NCBI RefSeq assembly: GCF_003932505.1
Contig: NZ_QZMU01000001.1
Location: forward strand, 2,923,001 to 2,987,000
DNA: 64,000 nt
From: Thiohalobacter thiocyanaticus
GTDB taxonomy: Bacteria; Pseudomonadota; Gammaproteobacteria; Thiohalobacterales; Thiohalobacteraceae
Direction: 5' to 3'
Part shown: piece after piece, positions 38,124-47,392 of the stretch
Numbering within the stretch: the first letter of the stretch is position 1
Layout of the letters: every line of letters begins with the position of its first letter
Translations under genes and position numbers: made by a program
Notes under the pieces: generated by a model
Told to the model about the DNA's origin: nothing
The model's input: the letters and a program-made list of their open reading frames with translations, nothing else
Databases searched by the model: none

Positions 38124-39833
38124 TCAGGGCGCTGCATTGAGCAGGGCCGCGCCTGTGTCGACCAGTGGAACGGAAGGATCGAAGTCACCGGCGATGAAGG
38201 CGGTGCCCGGCGCGACCGGGCTGATTTCGGCCACCGACCTGGGCGCGAATCGTTCCGGCTCCACGTGCGCCCAGACCACCCGACTGCCCCGGGGATCCAC
38301 GGAGACCGCCTCTTCCCCGATCCGGATGCCGGCGATCTCCGCGCCGTACCAGATATCCACATTCACCAGCTCGCCGGCATTGAGCCCGGCCGGATTCTCG
38401 ATATCGAAGTACAGCGGTGTGCCGAGGGCGCGGAGCTGACTGCCCTGACCGATGAACTCCAGCGCCCGACGGCTGCCGGGCGACTGTATCGCGGCTTTCG
38501 AGAGGGTTCCGATGACGCCGTCGTCGTAGCTGATGACCTCCACCCACAGGCTTTCCGGGTCGATGACCTGGAACAGGCTGTCGCCCTGCTTCACGTTTTC
38601 GCCTGCGGTGATGCCGACCTCGGTGACCACCCCGGCAATGGGGGACCTGATCTCGATCTCGGCGTGAAACATCCGTTCCAGCGCCCGTTTCCTGCCGAGA
38701 AAGCCCTTGAGTTCCGCTTCGCGGATATCCAGCTGGACGCTGTTGTCCTGGCGCACGACCTTCTGGGATTTTATGCGATCGATCTGTTTGCGGATGAGAT
38801 AGATGTCCCGCTCGAGATATGCCAGCTCGGATTCCTTGTCGGCGCGTTGCTCGGGATCGAGTGTGGGCTTGAGCGTGGCCAGCAACTGGTCCTTCTCGAC
38901 CTTCTGTCCGGGTCTGGGAAAGCCGCCCTCGGGCGGGACCAGGCTGCCGTTCAGGGCGGCGACGATGTCGGCGCTGCCGCTGGGGCTGGCCTGCACCTTG
39001 CCGACCAGGCTGATGCTGTTGTGGCCCTGGGCGGTCTGCGGCAGCCGGGTTTGTATGCCCAGCTTGCGCTGCGCGGGTTTGGGGACGTACAGGCTGCCGT
39101 CGGGGAGGCGGCGGATCCGGAATTCCAGCCGTGGATCTTCATGCCCGGTATCCGTGCTGGATGTGGTTGCCTCCGCGTTGGTGTGCAGCGGGACCATGCC
39201 GGAGGCAACTGCCACCACGGCAATGACGGCAGTGGCGACGACCACATCGAAGGTGAGATGGGAATAGCGGTGCCCGGGCAGCCCCAGGCGGATCAGCCAC
39301 AATGTAAAGACTGCCAGCAGGCCGATGCTGGCCCAGATGGCGACGTCCTCCGGCTGCCAGGCGGCCTGGCCCATGTCCGGTGTGCCGGCTGTGGTGATGC
39401 TGGTCGCCACCAGATCATGGCGGTCGGGGCTTGTGAGCGTCAGGAGCAGGCTGTGTTCGGTGCCCGGTCTGATCCAGTTCGCTGGGATCCGGTAGTGACC
39501 CGCATCGATCCGGGTCGCGCTGAAGCTGTTGCCATCGGCCTCGACCGTGACCTGGTCGAAATCCAGCGGCCGGTTGCTGCCCGGCGCGTCAATGAAGAGC
39601 TCCAGCCGGGAGCCGCTCAGGATACCCACCACCTCCGTGCGTTCCGTACGTTCCGCAAAGCGGGGTTCACTGATGCGGTGGATCTCGGCAGCGGCTGCAT
39701 CGTCACCATGGTCGATGCCGTTGTGGGCGACAGGGGCAGTGGCTGGCAGGAGCATGAGCAGGCCCGCCAGGGCCGGCAGGATGCGCCGTGCGCGATTCGC
39801 GAGATTGATGAGCGTCGTTTCCATTAAAGCCAT
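38124..39833 (-). CDS. RND periplasmic adaptor with extra N-terminal membrane module
   Basis: This 569-residue protein is longer than ordinary adaptors (350-450). It begins with an export signal (about 17-36), then a CopC/Ig-like stretch (about 60-145) and two extra helices (about 163-182 and 194-214). The canonical adaptor follows: VGKVQASPSGSADIVAAL, a long hairpin with LAYLERDIYLIRKQID, lipoyl-like IRSPIAGVVTEVGI, and the C-terminal barrel GELVNVDIWYGAEI. His-rich text near 37-45 may bind metal. It is the first gene of the efflux operon; the promoter should lie in the AT-rich stretch just beyond 39834. Confidence 0.88.
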   Translation of the reverse strand: MALMETTLINLANRARRILPALAGLLMLLPATAPVAHNGIDHGDDAAAAEIHRISEPRFAERTERTEVVGILSGSRLELFIDAPGSNRPLDFDQVTVEADGNSFSATRIDAGHYRIPANWIRPGTEHSLLLTLTSPDRHDLVATSITTAGTPDMGQAAWQPEDVAIWASIGLLAVFTLWLIRLGLPGHRYSHLTFDVVVATAVIAVVAVASGMVPLHTNAEATTSSTDTGHEDPRLEFRIRRLPDGSLYVPKPAQRKLGIQTRLPQTAQGHNSISLVGKVQASPSGSADIVAALNGSLVPPEGGFPRPGQKVEKDQLLATLKPTLDPEQRADKESELAYLERDIYLIRKQIDRIKSQKVVRQDNSVQLDIREAELKGFLGRKRALERMFHAEIEIRSPIAGVVTEVGITAGENVKQGDSLFQVIDPESLWVEVISYDDGVIGTLSKAAIQSPGSRRALEFIGQGSQLRALGTPLYFDIENPAGLNAGELVNVDIWYGAEIAGIRIGEEAVSVDPRGSRVVWAHVEPERFAPRSVAEISPVAPGTAFIAGDFDPSVPLVDTGAALLNAAP

Positions 39834-40162
39834 CTGGATGATAATTATAATAAAGCTTTATTTGGTGCTGATTATTGTGTGCCTCCCGTGCCGCCCGCGC
39901 CATCGTCCTGCGCTGCTTTCCGGCCTAGGATGAACGCGTATTCGATTGCAGGAAATAGGACTACATTGCGGTCCGGACCCGCTATCCTGGCGCTGCTACC
40001 GTCTTTTATACAGGGTTCGGAGATCTTGGTTGCACCCTGAAGTACCGTCATTCCCGCGTAGGCGGTAATCCAGTGATCGCGCGGTGCCTGGATCCCGGCC
40101 TTCGCCGGGATGACGAAAAATACGGTGACTTGATGTGGCCTTATATCCTGACTACTGGGTAA
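39834..40162. other. Intergenic region with dispersed repeat
   Basis: An AT-rich stretch directly upstream of the adaptor gene (39835-39880) probably holds its promoter. The middle shows no gene. A dispersed palindromic repeat fills 40046-40115. Confidence 0.55.
40046..40115. repeat. Dispersed palindromic repeat, copy 3
   Basis: The left arm is divergent (CGTCATTCCCGCGTAGGCGG). The right arm CTGGATCCCGGCCTTCGCCG and GGATGACG is intact. It lies just past the stop of the response-regulator gene. Confidence 0.8.
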
Positions 40163-40795
40163 TCATTCAATAAGGTTGTTGCTCAGGCTGTACTGCATCA
40201 GATCCGAGTTGCCCGACATCCCCATCTTCGACAGGATGCGGCGGCGGTATGCACTGACGGTCTTGCTGCTCAGATACATCTCGTCGCTGATTTCCTTGAT
40301 GTCCTTGCCGCGGGACAGTCGACGGAATATCTCGAACTCCCGGTCGTTGAGTGAATGGTGCACGGGCGTGCAGCCGTGGGAGGTCAGGTTCTCCGCCATG
40401 CATTCGGCGAATTCCTCGGGGATGTAGCGTTTGCCGCTGAAGATGGTGTGTACCGCGATGGTGAGAGACTCGACAGGAGAGTCCTTGGCCAGATAGCCGG
40501 AAGCGCCAGTCCTGAGGAGCCGTAGTGCGTACTGCTCGGGAGGGTGCATGCTGAAAATCAGTATGCCGACATGCGCCTTGCAGGCCTTGGTGCGTTGTAT
40601 GGTTTCGACAATGCCGCGTCCCGGCATGCTGATATCAAGTACGAGGACATCGCAGTCCAGGGCTTTCACCAGTTCGATTGCCCGGGTGCCGGATTCAGCC
40701 TCGCCTATGGTCCGTATTTCAGCGTCTGCGTCGAGTACCCGGACAATGCCCGATCTGACCACCGGGTGGTCATCTGCCACGATTACGTTGATCAT
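40163..40795 (-). CDS. NarL/UvrY-type response regulator
   Basis: This 210-residue protein has a receiver domain with the acidic pair VADDHP, the phospho-acceptor Asp54 in VLDISMPG and Lys104 in GYLAKDS. It also has a C-terminal LuxR-type helix-turn-helix (about 145-205: LNDREFEIFRRLSRGKDIKE, SSKTVSAYRRRILSKMG). No histidine kinase lies next to it, so its partner is elsewhere. The overall form resembles UvrY/GacA, but assignment as GacA would be premature. Confidence 0.9.
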   Translation of the reverse strand: MINVIVADDHPVVRSGIVRVLDADAEIRTIGEAESGTRAIELVKALDCDVLVLDISMPGRGIVETIQRTKACKAHVGILIFSMHPPEQYALRLLRTGASGYLAKDSPVESLTIAVHTIFSGKRYIPEEFAECMAENLTSHGCTPVHHSLNDREFEIFRRLSRGKDIKEISDEMYLSSKTVSAYRRRILSKMGMSGNSDLMQYSLSNNLIE

Positions 40796-41217
40796 TGTAA
40801 CTTTCCCCTATCATCGAATTATCGTTTGCTGTTGATCTTCGATCTGATGTTAGTATTTCAGGAAAGCGCTTTATTCTATCCCTCCCGCAGCCGTCGGCTG
40901 GCCTGTCTGGTGAGTGGGTGTTGGTGCTTTGGCGTCAAGCCGCATGATCGTCGGTGTCGCAATGCATATATTTAGACTAATTCTTAGTCTGAGTCTAGGC
41001 CGATCACCTGCACTGTCAAGGCATGTGATGAAATTGAGTGAATTTATTTCCGGTGTTCCTACAGTCCCGCCGTACAATTAATGTAATGTAGGCGTTCGTC
41101 CTATATGTAAGGATGTTTGTGTCCTATATTAAGCGGCTTCCATGAGGGTGTATTAATACAGGAAAGGATCTCCCGTTCATGAAGAACCTATAATCAATAC
41201 CGGAAACCGGGGGTGTT
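40796..41217. other. Intergenic region, divergent promoters expected
   Basis: About 420 AT-richer bases lie between divergently transcribed genes. A small perfect palindrome AGACTAA-TTC-TTAGTCT near 40974-40990 could be an operator. The last 40 bases lead into the GGGGGTG ribosome site of the VPLPA-CTERM gene. No coding frame is convincing. Confidence 0.5.
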
Positions 41218-41886
41218 ATGAAAAATCGAATCGAGAACAATATGCGCAATCTGCTCATGGTGGTCATGTTCGGCGGCATGCTGGTCTCAACCGCTTCCAT
41301 GGGTGCAACCCTGACCTTCGAAAACGGCGAGATCGACGCAAGATTCGTGTCCGACAATCTGGATCCGTATCAGCCCAATCCCTTCGATCAGCCCGCTGAC
41401 GGTGCCGACGCGCTGACGCAGGCCACCGCGAGCGAATGGGTGGGCATCAATCCGATGGGGGCGGCCGCTGCCGATCTGTACTGGGACGGAGGGCTGGACG
41501 GGGGCAGCAACTCTCTGGCCAATCTGTTGCTCGCCGATACCTTCAGCCTGGCGCAGTTCCATGTCGCTGGTGTGTACGGATCGCAGACGCTGACGGTGCA
41601 GGGCTACAACAATGGCAATCTTCTGTACCAGGACAGCCTGTTCATCGACCTGACGCCGCAGGTCTTCAATGCCGGCTGGTCCGGTATCGACCAGCTGCGG
41701 TTCCTTGCCGGTGCCGATTACAGCCTCGACCCCGCCCATGCCGACGCAGGGGGCAACCGCTACTGGGCGATCGATAACCTGGTGTTTGACGAGTCCATAT
41801 CCGAGGTGCCGCTGCCGGCAGCCGTCTGGCTGTTTCTCTCGGGTCTGGTTCCGCTGCTCGGGGTGGGTGCCGTACACCGGCGCTGA
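41218..41886 (+). CDS. Exported VPLPA-CTERM-type protein
   Basis: This 222-residue protein has an N-terminal export signal (to about SMGA). The mature part has a beta-rich, Gly/Asp-rich composition with AVYGSQTLTVQG-like and DQLRFLAGADYSL strands. The C-terminus EVPLPAAVWLFLSGL plus a hydrophobic helix and the basic end HRR is the VPLPA variant of the PEP-CTERM sorting tag, recognised by exosortase systems. The exosortase itself is not in the window. It is probably a surface or matrix protein; its function is unknown. Confidence 0.85.
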   Translation: MKNRIENNMRNLLMVVMFGGMLVSTASMGATLTFENGEIDARFVSDNLDPYQPNPFDQPADGADALTQATASEWVGINPMGAAAADLYWDGGLDGGSNSLANLLLADTFSLAQFHVAGVYGSQTLTVQGYNNGNLLYQDSLFIDLTPQVFNAGWSGIDQLRFLAGADYSLDPAHADAGGNRYWAIDNLVFDESISEVPLPAAVWLFLSGLVPLLGVGAVHRR

Positions 41887-42038
41887 GTCAGGCCAGGGCG
41901 CCGGCTACCAGGCGCCCACCCACTGTCTTTTTCGTCCTGCCCCGCAGGCGGGCGGTCCGGCCCTGGCCGCGGCCGTCGCCTTTTCCCCGCCCGGTTTGCT
42001 AGAATGCGCGCCTGCTTACCTCACTGGGTGGGATATCC

Positions 42039-43448
42039 ATGACCGTACGTACCCGCTTTGCCCCCAGCCCGACCGGCTTCCTGCACATCGGCGGTGCCCG
42101 CACGGCGCTGTTCTCCTGGCTCTATGCCCGCAAGCACGGCGGCAGTTTCGTGCTGCGCATCGAGGATACCGACCTCGAGCGCTCCACCAAGGAGTCGGTC
42201 AACGCCATCCTCGAGGGCATGACCTGGCTGGGGCTGGAATACGACGAGGGCCCCTTCTATCAGACCGAGCGCTTTGACCGCTACAAGGTCATCGTCGACC
42301 AGTTGATCGAATCCGGTCACGCCTATAAATGTTACTGCAGCAAGGAACGATTGGAGCAACTGCGCGAGGACCAGATGGCGCGCAAGGAAAAGCCGCGCTA
42401 CGACGGTCACTGCCGGGATCTGAGCTCACCGCCGTCGCCGGATGCGCCCTACGTGATCCGCTTTCGCAACCCGCAGGAAGGCCAGGTAGTGGTCGATGAC
42501 CTGATCCGCGGCCGGGTGGTGTTCAACAACAGCGAGCTGGATGACCTGATCATCGCCCGCACCGATGGCTCGCCAACCTACAACCTCACCGTGGTGGTGG
42601 ACGATTCCGACATGGATATCACCCACGTCGTCCGCGGCGATGATCACCTGAATAACACCCCGCGCCAGATCAACATACTGCGGGCGCTCGGGGTGGAACC
42701 GCCGGTCTATGCCCATGTGCCCATGATCCTGGGCCACGACGGCAAGCGTCTGTCCAAGCGTCACGGTGCGGTGAGCGTCATGCAGTACCGGGAGGAGGGC
42801 TACCTGCCCGAGGCCCTGATCAACTACCTGGTGCGTCTGGGCTGGTCCCATGGTGATCAGGAGATCTTCTCGGTCGAGGAGATGATCGAGCTGTTCGATA
42901 TCCCTGACATCAACAAGGCCGCGTCCAGCTTCAATCCCGAGAAGCTGCTATGGCTGAATCAGCACTACATCAAGAGCAGCGACCCGCAGCACGTGGCGCG
43001 GCATCTGAGCTACCACTTCAGTAAACTGGACGTGGACCCGGCACCGGCGCCTGAGCTGAGCCAGGTGGTGGTGGCCCAGCAGGAACGGGCCAGGACTCTG
43101 GTGGAAATGGCACAGAACAGCGTCTTCTTCTATCGCGACATCGAGGGCTACGACGAGAAGGCGGCGAAGAAGAACCTCAAGGCCGAGGCCCGTGAGCCAC
43201 TGGCGAAGCTGCGCGAGCGGCTGGGGGCGCTGGAGCCCTGGGAGCAGGAGGCAATCCACCGGACGGTGAGCGAGGTGGGCGAGGCGCTGGACCTGAAACT
43301 GGGCAAGGTGGCCCAGCCGCTGCGGGTGGCCGTCTCCGGCGGGCCGGTCTCGCCGCCCATCGACGTTACCCTCTACCTGCTCGGCCGCGAGCGTACCCTG
43401 GCGCGCATCGACCAGGCGCTGGAATACATCGACCGCCAGTCCGGTTGA
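42039..43448 (+). CDS. gltX: Glutamyl-tRNA synthetase
   Basis: This class I synthetase charges tRNA-Glu. The HIGH-type motif is in [12 protein letters not shown], the KMSKS-type motif is KRLSKRHGA, and the family text [10 protein letters not shown] is intact. The 469-residue length is normal. The C-terminal anticodon-binding domain is present up to the end YIDRQSG. The gene is intact, which makes it a useful control against the frameshifted genes nearby. Confidence 0.97.
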   Translation: MTVRTRFAPSPTGFLHIGGARTALFSWLYARKHGGSFVLRIEDTDLERSTKESVNAILEGMTWLGLEYDEGPFYQTERFDRYKVIVDQLIESGHAYKCYCSKERLEQLREDQMARKEKPRYDGHCRDLSSPPSPDAPYVIRFRNPQEGQVVVDDLIRGRVVFNNSELDDLIIARTDGSPTYNLTVVVDDSDMDITHVVRGDDHLNNTPRQINILRALGVEPPVYAHVPMILGHDGKRLSKRHGAVSVMQYREEGYLPEALINYLVRLGWSHGDQEIFSVEEMIELFDIPDINKAASSFNPEKLLWLNQHYIKSSDPQHVARHLSYHFSKLDVDPAPAPELSQVVVAQQERARTLVEMAQNSVFFYRDIEGYDEKAAKKNLKAEAREPLAKLRERLGALEPWEQEAIHRTVSEVGEALDLKLGKVAQPLRVAVSGGPVSPPIDVTLYLLGRERTLARIDQALEYIDRQSG

Positions 43449-43538
43449 GTTTGCTGATCCAGATCATGACGCCCCGTCGCTGCCTGGCCTATAAATAAGG
43501 TCAGGGATGACCCGAAGCGCAGAGAGGAGGGCAGGATC

Positions 43539-43976
43539 ATGAGCCGAACCTGGGTAATAGTAGCCGAGAGCAGCCGGGCGAAGATCTACGAGGCTGAGAC
43601 CGCGGCAGCGGATCTGGTCGAACGCGAGGATATGGTGCATCCGGAAGGCCGCCTGCATGAACGCGACCTGGTCAGTGACCGGCCCGGCCATGACAGCGGC
43701 GAGGCCGGAAGCGGCCCGCATGTGCTGGATGAGCACACCCCGGCGCATATCGAGGAGATGCACAGGTTCGCGCGCGAGATCGCCGGACGTCTGGAGCAGG
43801 GCCTGAACGACAAGGCCTATGACCGGCTGGTGCTGGTCGCCCCGCCCAAGTTTCTTGGTGCGCTGCGGGACGCGCTCCCGCAGGGTGTGGCCGGTCTCGT
43901 AGCCGAGACCCTGCACAAGGATCTGGTCCAGCACAGTACCGAAGAGGTGCGACAGCAGGTCCAGACGCTGCTTTGA
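43539..43976 (+). CDS. Host-attachment-family protein (PF10116-like)
   Basis: This 145-residue cytoplasmic protein begins TWVIVAESSRAKIYEAE. It has FAREIAGRLEQGLNDKAYDR and LVLVAPPKFLGALRDALP, the pattern of the bacterial family annotated as required for attachment to host cells. The fold resembles the eRF1 domain 2/baeRF group, hinting at a translation-linked role. The biochemical role is unknown. GGAGGG precedes the ATG. Confidence 0.85.
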   Translation: MSRTWVIVAESSRAKIYEAETAAADLVEREDMVHPEGRLHERDLVSDRPGHDSGEAGSGPHVLDEHTPAHIEEMHRFAREIAGRLEQGLNDKAYDRLVLVAPPKFLGALRDALPQGVAGLVAETLHKDLVQHSTEEVRQQVQTLL

Positions 43977-43998
43977 CCATAAGTAAAGACTTATGGTC
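43975..43998. promoter_or_regulatory. Perfect palindrome GACCATAAGT/ACTTATGGTC
   Basis: Two perfect ten-base arms separated by AAAG overlap the end of the preceding gene and stand about 90 bases upstream of the aldolase start. There is no T-run, so a terminator is less likely than an operator. The AT-rich stretch that follows (TATATCTCGG, TATTTATTT) could hold a promoter. Confidence 0.5.
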
Positions 43999-44089
43999 TA
44001 TATCTCGGATATTTATTTATTCTGATCGTTCATCTGGGGCAGAATAGCGGACTGAATTCTCTGTCAAGCCGCTACTGGAGGTTGCCTCA

Positions 44090-45268
44090 ATGGCCCTGGT
44101 GAACATGAAAGACATGCTCGAGCATGCCCACCGCAACGGCTATGCCGTCGGTGCCTTCGACCTGGTCAGCCTGGATTTTCTCCAGGGCATCCTCGACGGT
44201 GCCGAGCGCTGCGAGGCGCCGGTGATCCTCAGCCTGGCCGAATCCCACTTCGAATACTTCGACTTCGAAATCATCATGCCGGCGGTCGAGGCCGCCGCAC
44301 GGCGTGCCAATGTGCCCGTGGCCATTCATCTGGATCATGGCGCTTCGCTGGAAAGCGCCGTGGCGGGTATCCGTCTGGGCTGCAACGGCGTCATGGTGGA
44401 TGCCTCCACCCAGCCGTTCGAGGAAAACGTCAGCTATACCCGCAGGATCGTCGACATGGCGCATGCCTGCGGCGTCCCGGTGGAAGGCGAGCTGGGCTAT
44501 GTCGCCGGGGTCGAGGGTGAGGACGCCGAACGTCATCCGGGCGAGGTGATCTACACCTCGGTGGAGGAGGCCAGCGAGTACGTCGAACGTACCGACGTGG
44601 ATTTCCTGGCCGTGTCCATCGGTACCGTGCACGGCCGCATGCGCGGCGAGCCGCAGCTGGATATCGAGCGCCTGGGCCGGATCAACCAGGCGCTGGGTAT
44701 CCCGCTGGTGATCCACGGCGGCACCGGGCTCAGCGACGCCCAGTTCACGTCCCTGATCGGGAATGGCGTCACCAAGATCAACTATTATACCGCGCTGTCC
44801 GATGCCGCCGCCCGCTGCATCCGTGCCAATGCCGAAGCCGACAGCGGCTGCGGCTACACCGGCCTGGTCAGGGGCGCCACGGCCGCCATCCAGGACGAGG
44901 TCGAGCGCTGCATCCGGCTGTGGGGCGGCGCCGGCCGGGCGGAGTCCATACTGGCCGAGGCCGCGCCCTGGCAGGAGGTCGAGCATGTCATCGTCTACAA
45001 CACCGAGGGCGCCGACGTCCAGCAGGTCGATGAGCTGATGACCATCGGTCGCGATACCCTGAGCCGGATCCCCGGTGTGCGGCGGGTATTCACCGGCAAT
45101 GCACTGCAGGAGGAGGCGAAGTACCGCCACTGCTGGTTGGTGCGTTTCTGCCATCCTTCGGTAGTCGAGAGCTACAAGGTCCATCCCGACCACCAGGCCT
45201 ATGCCGACACCCATTTCCGGCCGGTGGCGGGGGATCGCATCAGCATCGATTTCGAGGATGCGGGGTGA
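44090..45268 (+). CDS. Class II aldolase fused to a C-terminal Dabb domain
   Basis: Residues 1 to about 285 are a class II (Zn) aldolase of the GatY/KbaY/FbaA kind. HLDHG (His80-Asp82-His83) carries the catalytic Asp and a Zn ligand, SIGTVHGRM another His, and IHGGTGL the third; GVTKINYYT is the phosphate-binding end. Residues about 297-392 form a separate alpha/beta-barrel stress-responsive (Dabb, PF07876-like) domain: VEHVIVYNTEGADVQQVDEL, GVRRVFTGNA, YRHCWLVRF and HPDHQAYADTHFRPVAG. I know of no common aldolase with this fusion. The substrate is uncertain. GGAGGT precedes the ATG. Confidence 0.87.
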   Translation: MALVNMKDMLEHAHRNGYAVGAFDLVSLDFLQGILDGAERCEAPVILSLAESHFEYFDFEIIMPAVEAAARRANVPVAIHLDHGASLESAVAGIRLGCNGVMVDASTQPFEENVSYTRRIVDMAHACGVPVEGELGYVAGVEGEDAERHPGEVIYTSVEEASEYVERTDVDFLAVSIGTVHGRMRGEPQLDIERLGRINQALGIPLVIHGGTGLSDAQFTSLIGNGVTKINYYTALSDAAARCIRANAEADSGCGYTGLVRGATAAIQDEVERCIRLWGGAGRAESILAEAAPWQEVEHVIVYNTEGADVQQVDELMTIGRDTLSRIPGVRRVFTGNALQEEAKYRHCWLVRFCHPSVVESYKVHPDHQAYADTHFRPVAGDRISIDFEDAG

Positions 45269-45275
45269 AGATCAG

Positions 45276-45361
45276 GAGCGCCACGGAATACACGGACGAT
45301 ATATTCTGTCAGGAGGATGAAAGAAATTTTCATCGTCATTCCGGCGAAGGCCGGGATGACG
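45276..45361. repeat. Composite repeat, half copy
   Basis: It begins with the GAGCGCCACGGAATACACGG end, runs through a shared AATATAT and GGATGAA spacer and finishes at a shortened dispersed palindrome (CGTCATTCCGGC...GGGATGACG). The same spacer is recognisable in the 47176 copy. The right-hand inverted end is missing. Confidence 0.75.
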
Positions 45362-45394
45362 AGAATACCGTAACAGCTTCAATGACTGATTATT

Positions 45395-45420
45395 GTCGGG
45401 TTACGCTACGCTAACCCGAC
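45395..45420. repeat. Hairpin GTCGGGTTA/TAACCCGAC
   Basis: Two perfect nine-base arms with an eight-base loop CGCTACGC lie in the gap between the converging aldolase and polX genes. It is a REP-like hairpin that may serve as a bidirectional transcript end. Confidence 0.7.
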
Positions 45421-45427
45421 CTACGTC

Positions 45428-47157
45428 CTACCGCCTGGTTTGTTTCAGCAGCTTGCGCAACGCGGTCAATGACCGGGTATTCAGCACGTCGTCCTTTTCC
45501 AGCCAGCCGCGCCGGGCCTGACCGATGCCGAAGCGGAGATTGTCGAACTCCGCGGGGCTGTGGGCGTCCGAATTGATGCTCACCAGCACCCCTTCCTCCT
45601 TCGCCAGCCGGCAGTGGCTATCCAGCAGGTCCAGCCGGTCCGGGTTGGCGTTCAGTTCCAGGTAACAGCCGCGTTGCGCGGCCTGGCGGATGATGCGTTC
45701 CATGTCCACGGCGTAGGGCTCGCGGCTGTCGATCAGCCGGCCGCTGGGATGGGCCAGCAGGGTGAAGTGGGGGCTGTCCATGGCCCGCAGAATACGCTCG
45801 GTCTGCTGCTTCCGGCTGAGGTTGAAGTTGCTGTGCACGGCGCCGATGACCAGGTCCAGCCGTTCGAGTACATCATCGGACAGATCCAGGCCGCCGTCCT
45901 TGAGAATATCCGCCTCGATCCCGCTGAGCAGGGTGATGTCATCGAGTTCATCGTTCAGTTTCGCGATGGCATCCACCTGCTTGAGCAGCCGGTCGCTGTC
46001 CAGGCCATGCGCGACGGCCAGGTTTTTCGAATGCTCCGTGATCGCCAGGTATTCCAGACCCTGCTCGCGCGCGGCCTCGGCCATGGCCCGGAGCGAGCCC
46101 TGGCCGTCGCTGGCTCTGGTGTGACAGTGCAGGTCGCCACGCAGATCATTGAGTTTGACCAGCTGCGGTAATTTACCCTCGCGCGCGGCCTCGATCTCGC
46201 CGCGGTTCTCGCGCAGCTCGGGTTCGATGTAAGCCAGGCCGAGCTTTTTGAACAGGCTGACCTCGGTCTCGCCGGCGATGCGTTTGTCGCCCTCGTACAG
46301 GCCGTATTCGTTGACCTTCCAGCCGCGCTTCTGGGCGATGCGGCGCACGGCGATGTTGTGCGCCTTGCTGCCGGTGAAGTAGTACAGGGCCGCACCATAG
46401 CTGACCTTCGGCACCACCCGCAGGTCCACCTGCAGGCCGTTGGTCAGGATCACGGTGGCGCGGGTGCTGCCGCTGGAGACGACCGTGTCGATGTCCTCGT
46501 AGCCGGTGAAGTGTTTTAATTCGCCTGCCTGCCGTCGCGGGCGATGACCAGAATGTCCAGATCGCCCACCGTCTCCTTCGCCCGCCGGTAGCTGCCGGCG
46601 ATGACCACCTGTTCGATGTCCTTGCCACCCTCCAGCCAGGTCTGCAGCGGTTCGGCGTAACGGGCCGCCTCGGCCAGCTTGAAGCGGCGCTCGCTGTCGC
46701 GGTGTTTTTCGACCGCCTCCAGGATACGCGCCTCGGTCTTGGGCCCGAAGCCCGACAATTCGCGGATCTCACCGTCGCGGGCGGCGCGCTGCAGCTGTTC
46801 CAGATTCTGGATGTCCAGATCGTGATACAGGGCATGCACCCGCTTCGGGCCGATGCCGGGCAGGCGCAGCAGTTCGCCCAGATCGGGCGGCACCTTCCTG
46901 CGCAGCTTCTCCAGGGCGCGGCAGCGACCGGTGTCCAGGATTTCCTCGATCTTGGCGGCCAGGTCCTTGCCGATGCCGGGGAAGTCGGTGAGGTCCTCTC
47001 CGGCATCGCGCATCCGGCGCACGTCCTTGTTCAGCGCCCGCAGGTTGCGCGCCGCGTTGCGGTAGGCGCGGATGCGGAAGGGGTTGTCGCCCTCGATCTC
47101 CAGCAGGTCGGCGATCTCGTCGAAGATTTCCGCGATCTGTTCGTTGTCGGAGGGCAT
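45428..47157 (-). CDS. polX: DNA polymerase/3'-5' exonuclease PolX (frameshifted)
   Basis: This family-X DNA polymerase of base-excision repair has a fused PHP domain. In order: an N-terminal helix-hairpin-helix region (FPGIGKDLAAKIEEIL, RLPGIGPKRVHALY), the polymerase nucleotidyltransferase motif GSYRRAKETVGDLDILV, the thumb domain with YFTGSKAHNIAVRRIA, and a C-terminal PHP domain (DLHCHTRASDG, GIEADIL, NSDAHSP) that provides nuclease activity. The frame breaks at 46514-46521 within TTTTAATT: one added T would give RQANLKHFTGYED and join the halves. The full length of about 575 residues is normal for PolX. Confidence 0.88.
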
Positions 47158-47175
47158 GGTTCACCTATTTATAAA

Positions 47176-47384
47176 GAGCGCCACGGAATACACGGAAAAC
47201 ACGGACAATATATATTGTGTTAGGTGGATGAATGAAATCTTCATCGTCATCCCGGCGCAGGCCGGGATCCAGTGACCATGACGGTATCTGGATTCCCGCC
47301 TTCGCGGGAATGACGGGTAACGGGTGAATGGCAGTTGTATTGCAATATGTCTTTTCCGTGCTTTCCGTGTATTCCGTGGCGCTC
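47176..47384. repeat. Composite inverted repeat enclosing a dispersed palindrome
   Basis: The outer ends are GAGCGCCACGGAATACACGG (left) and its inverted partner CCGTGTATTCCGTGGCGCTC (right). Inside lies the palindromic repeat (47245-47315). The element sits between polX and rtcB. It is the most complete of the four copies and shows that two repeat types form one larger unit. Confidence 0.82.
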
Positions 47385-47392
47385 TTGATCTT

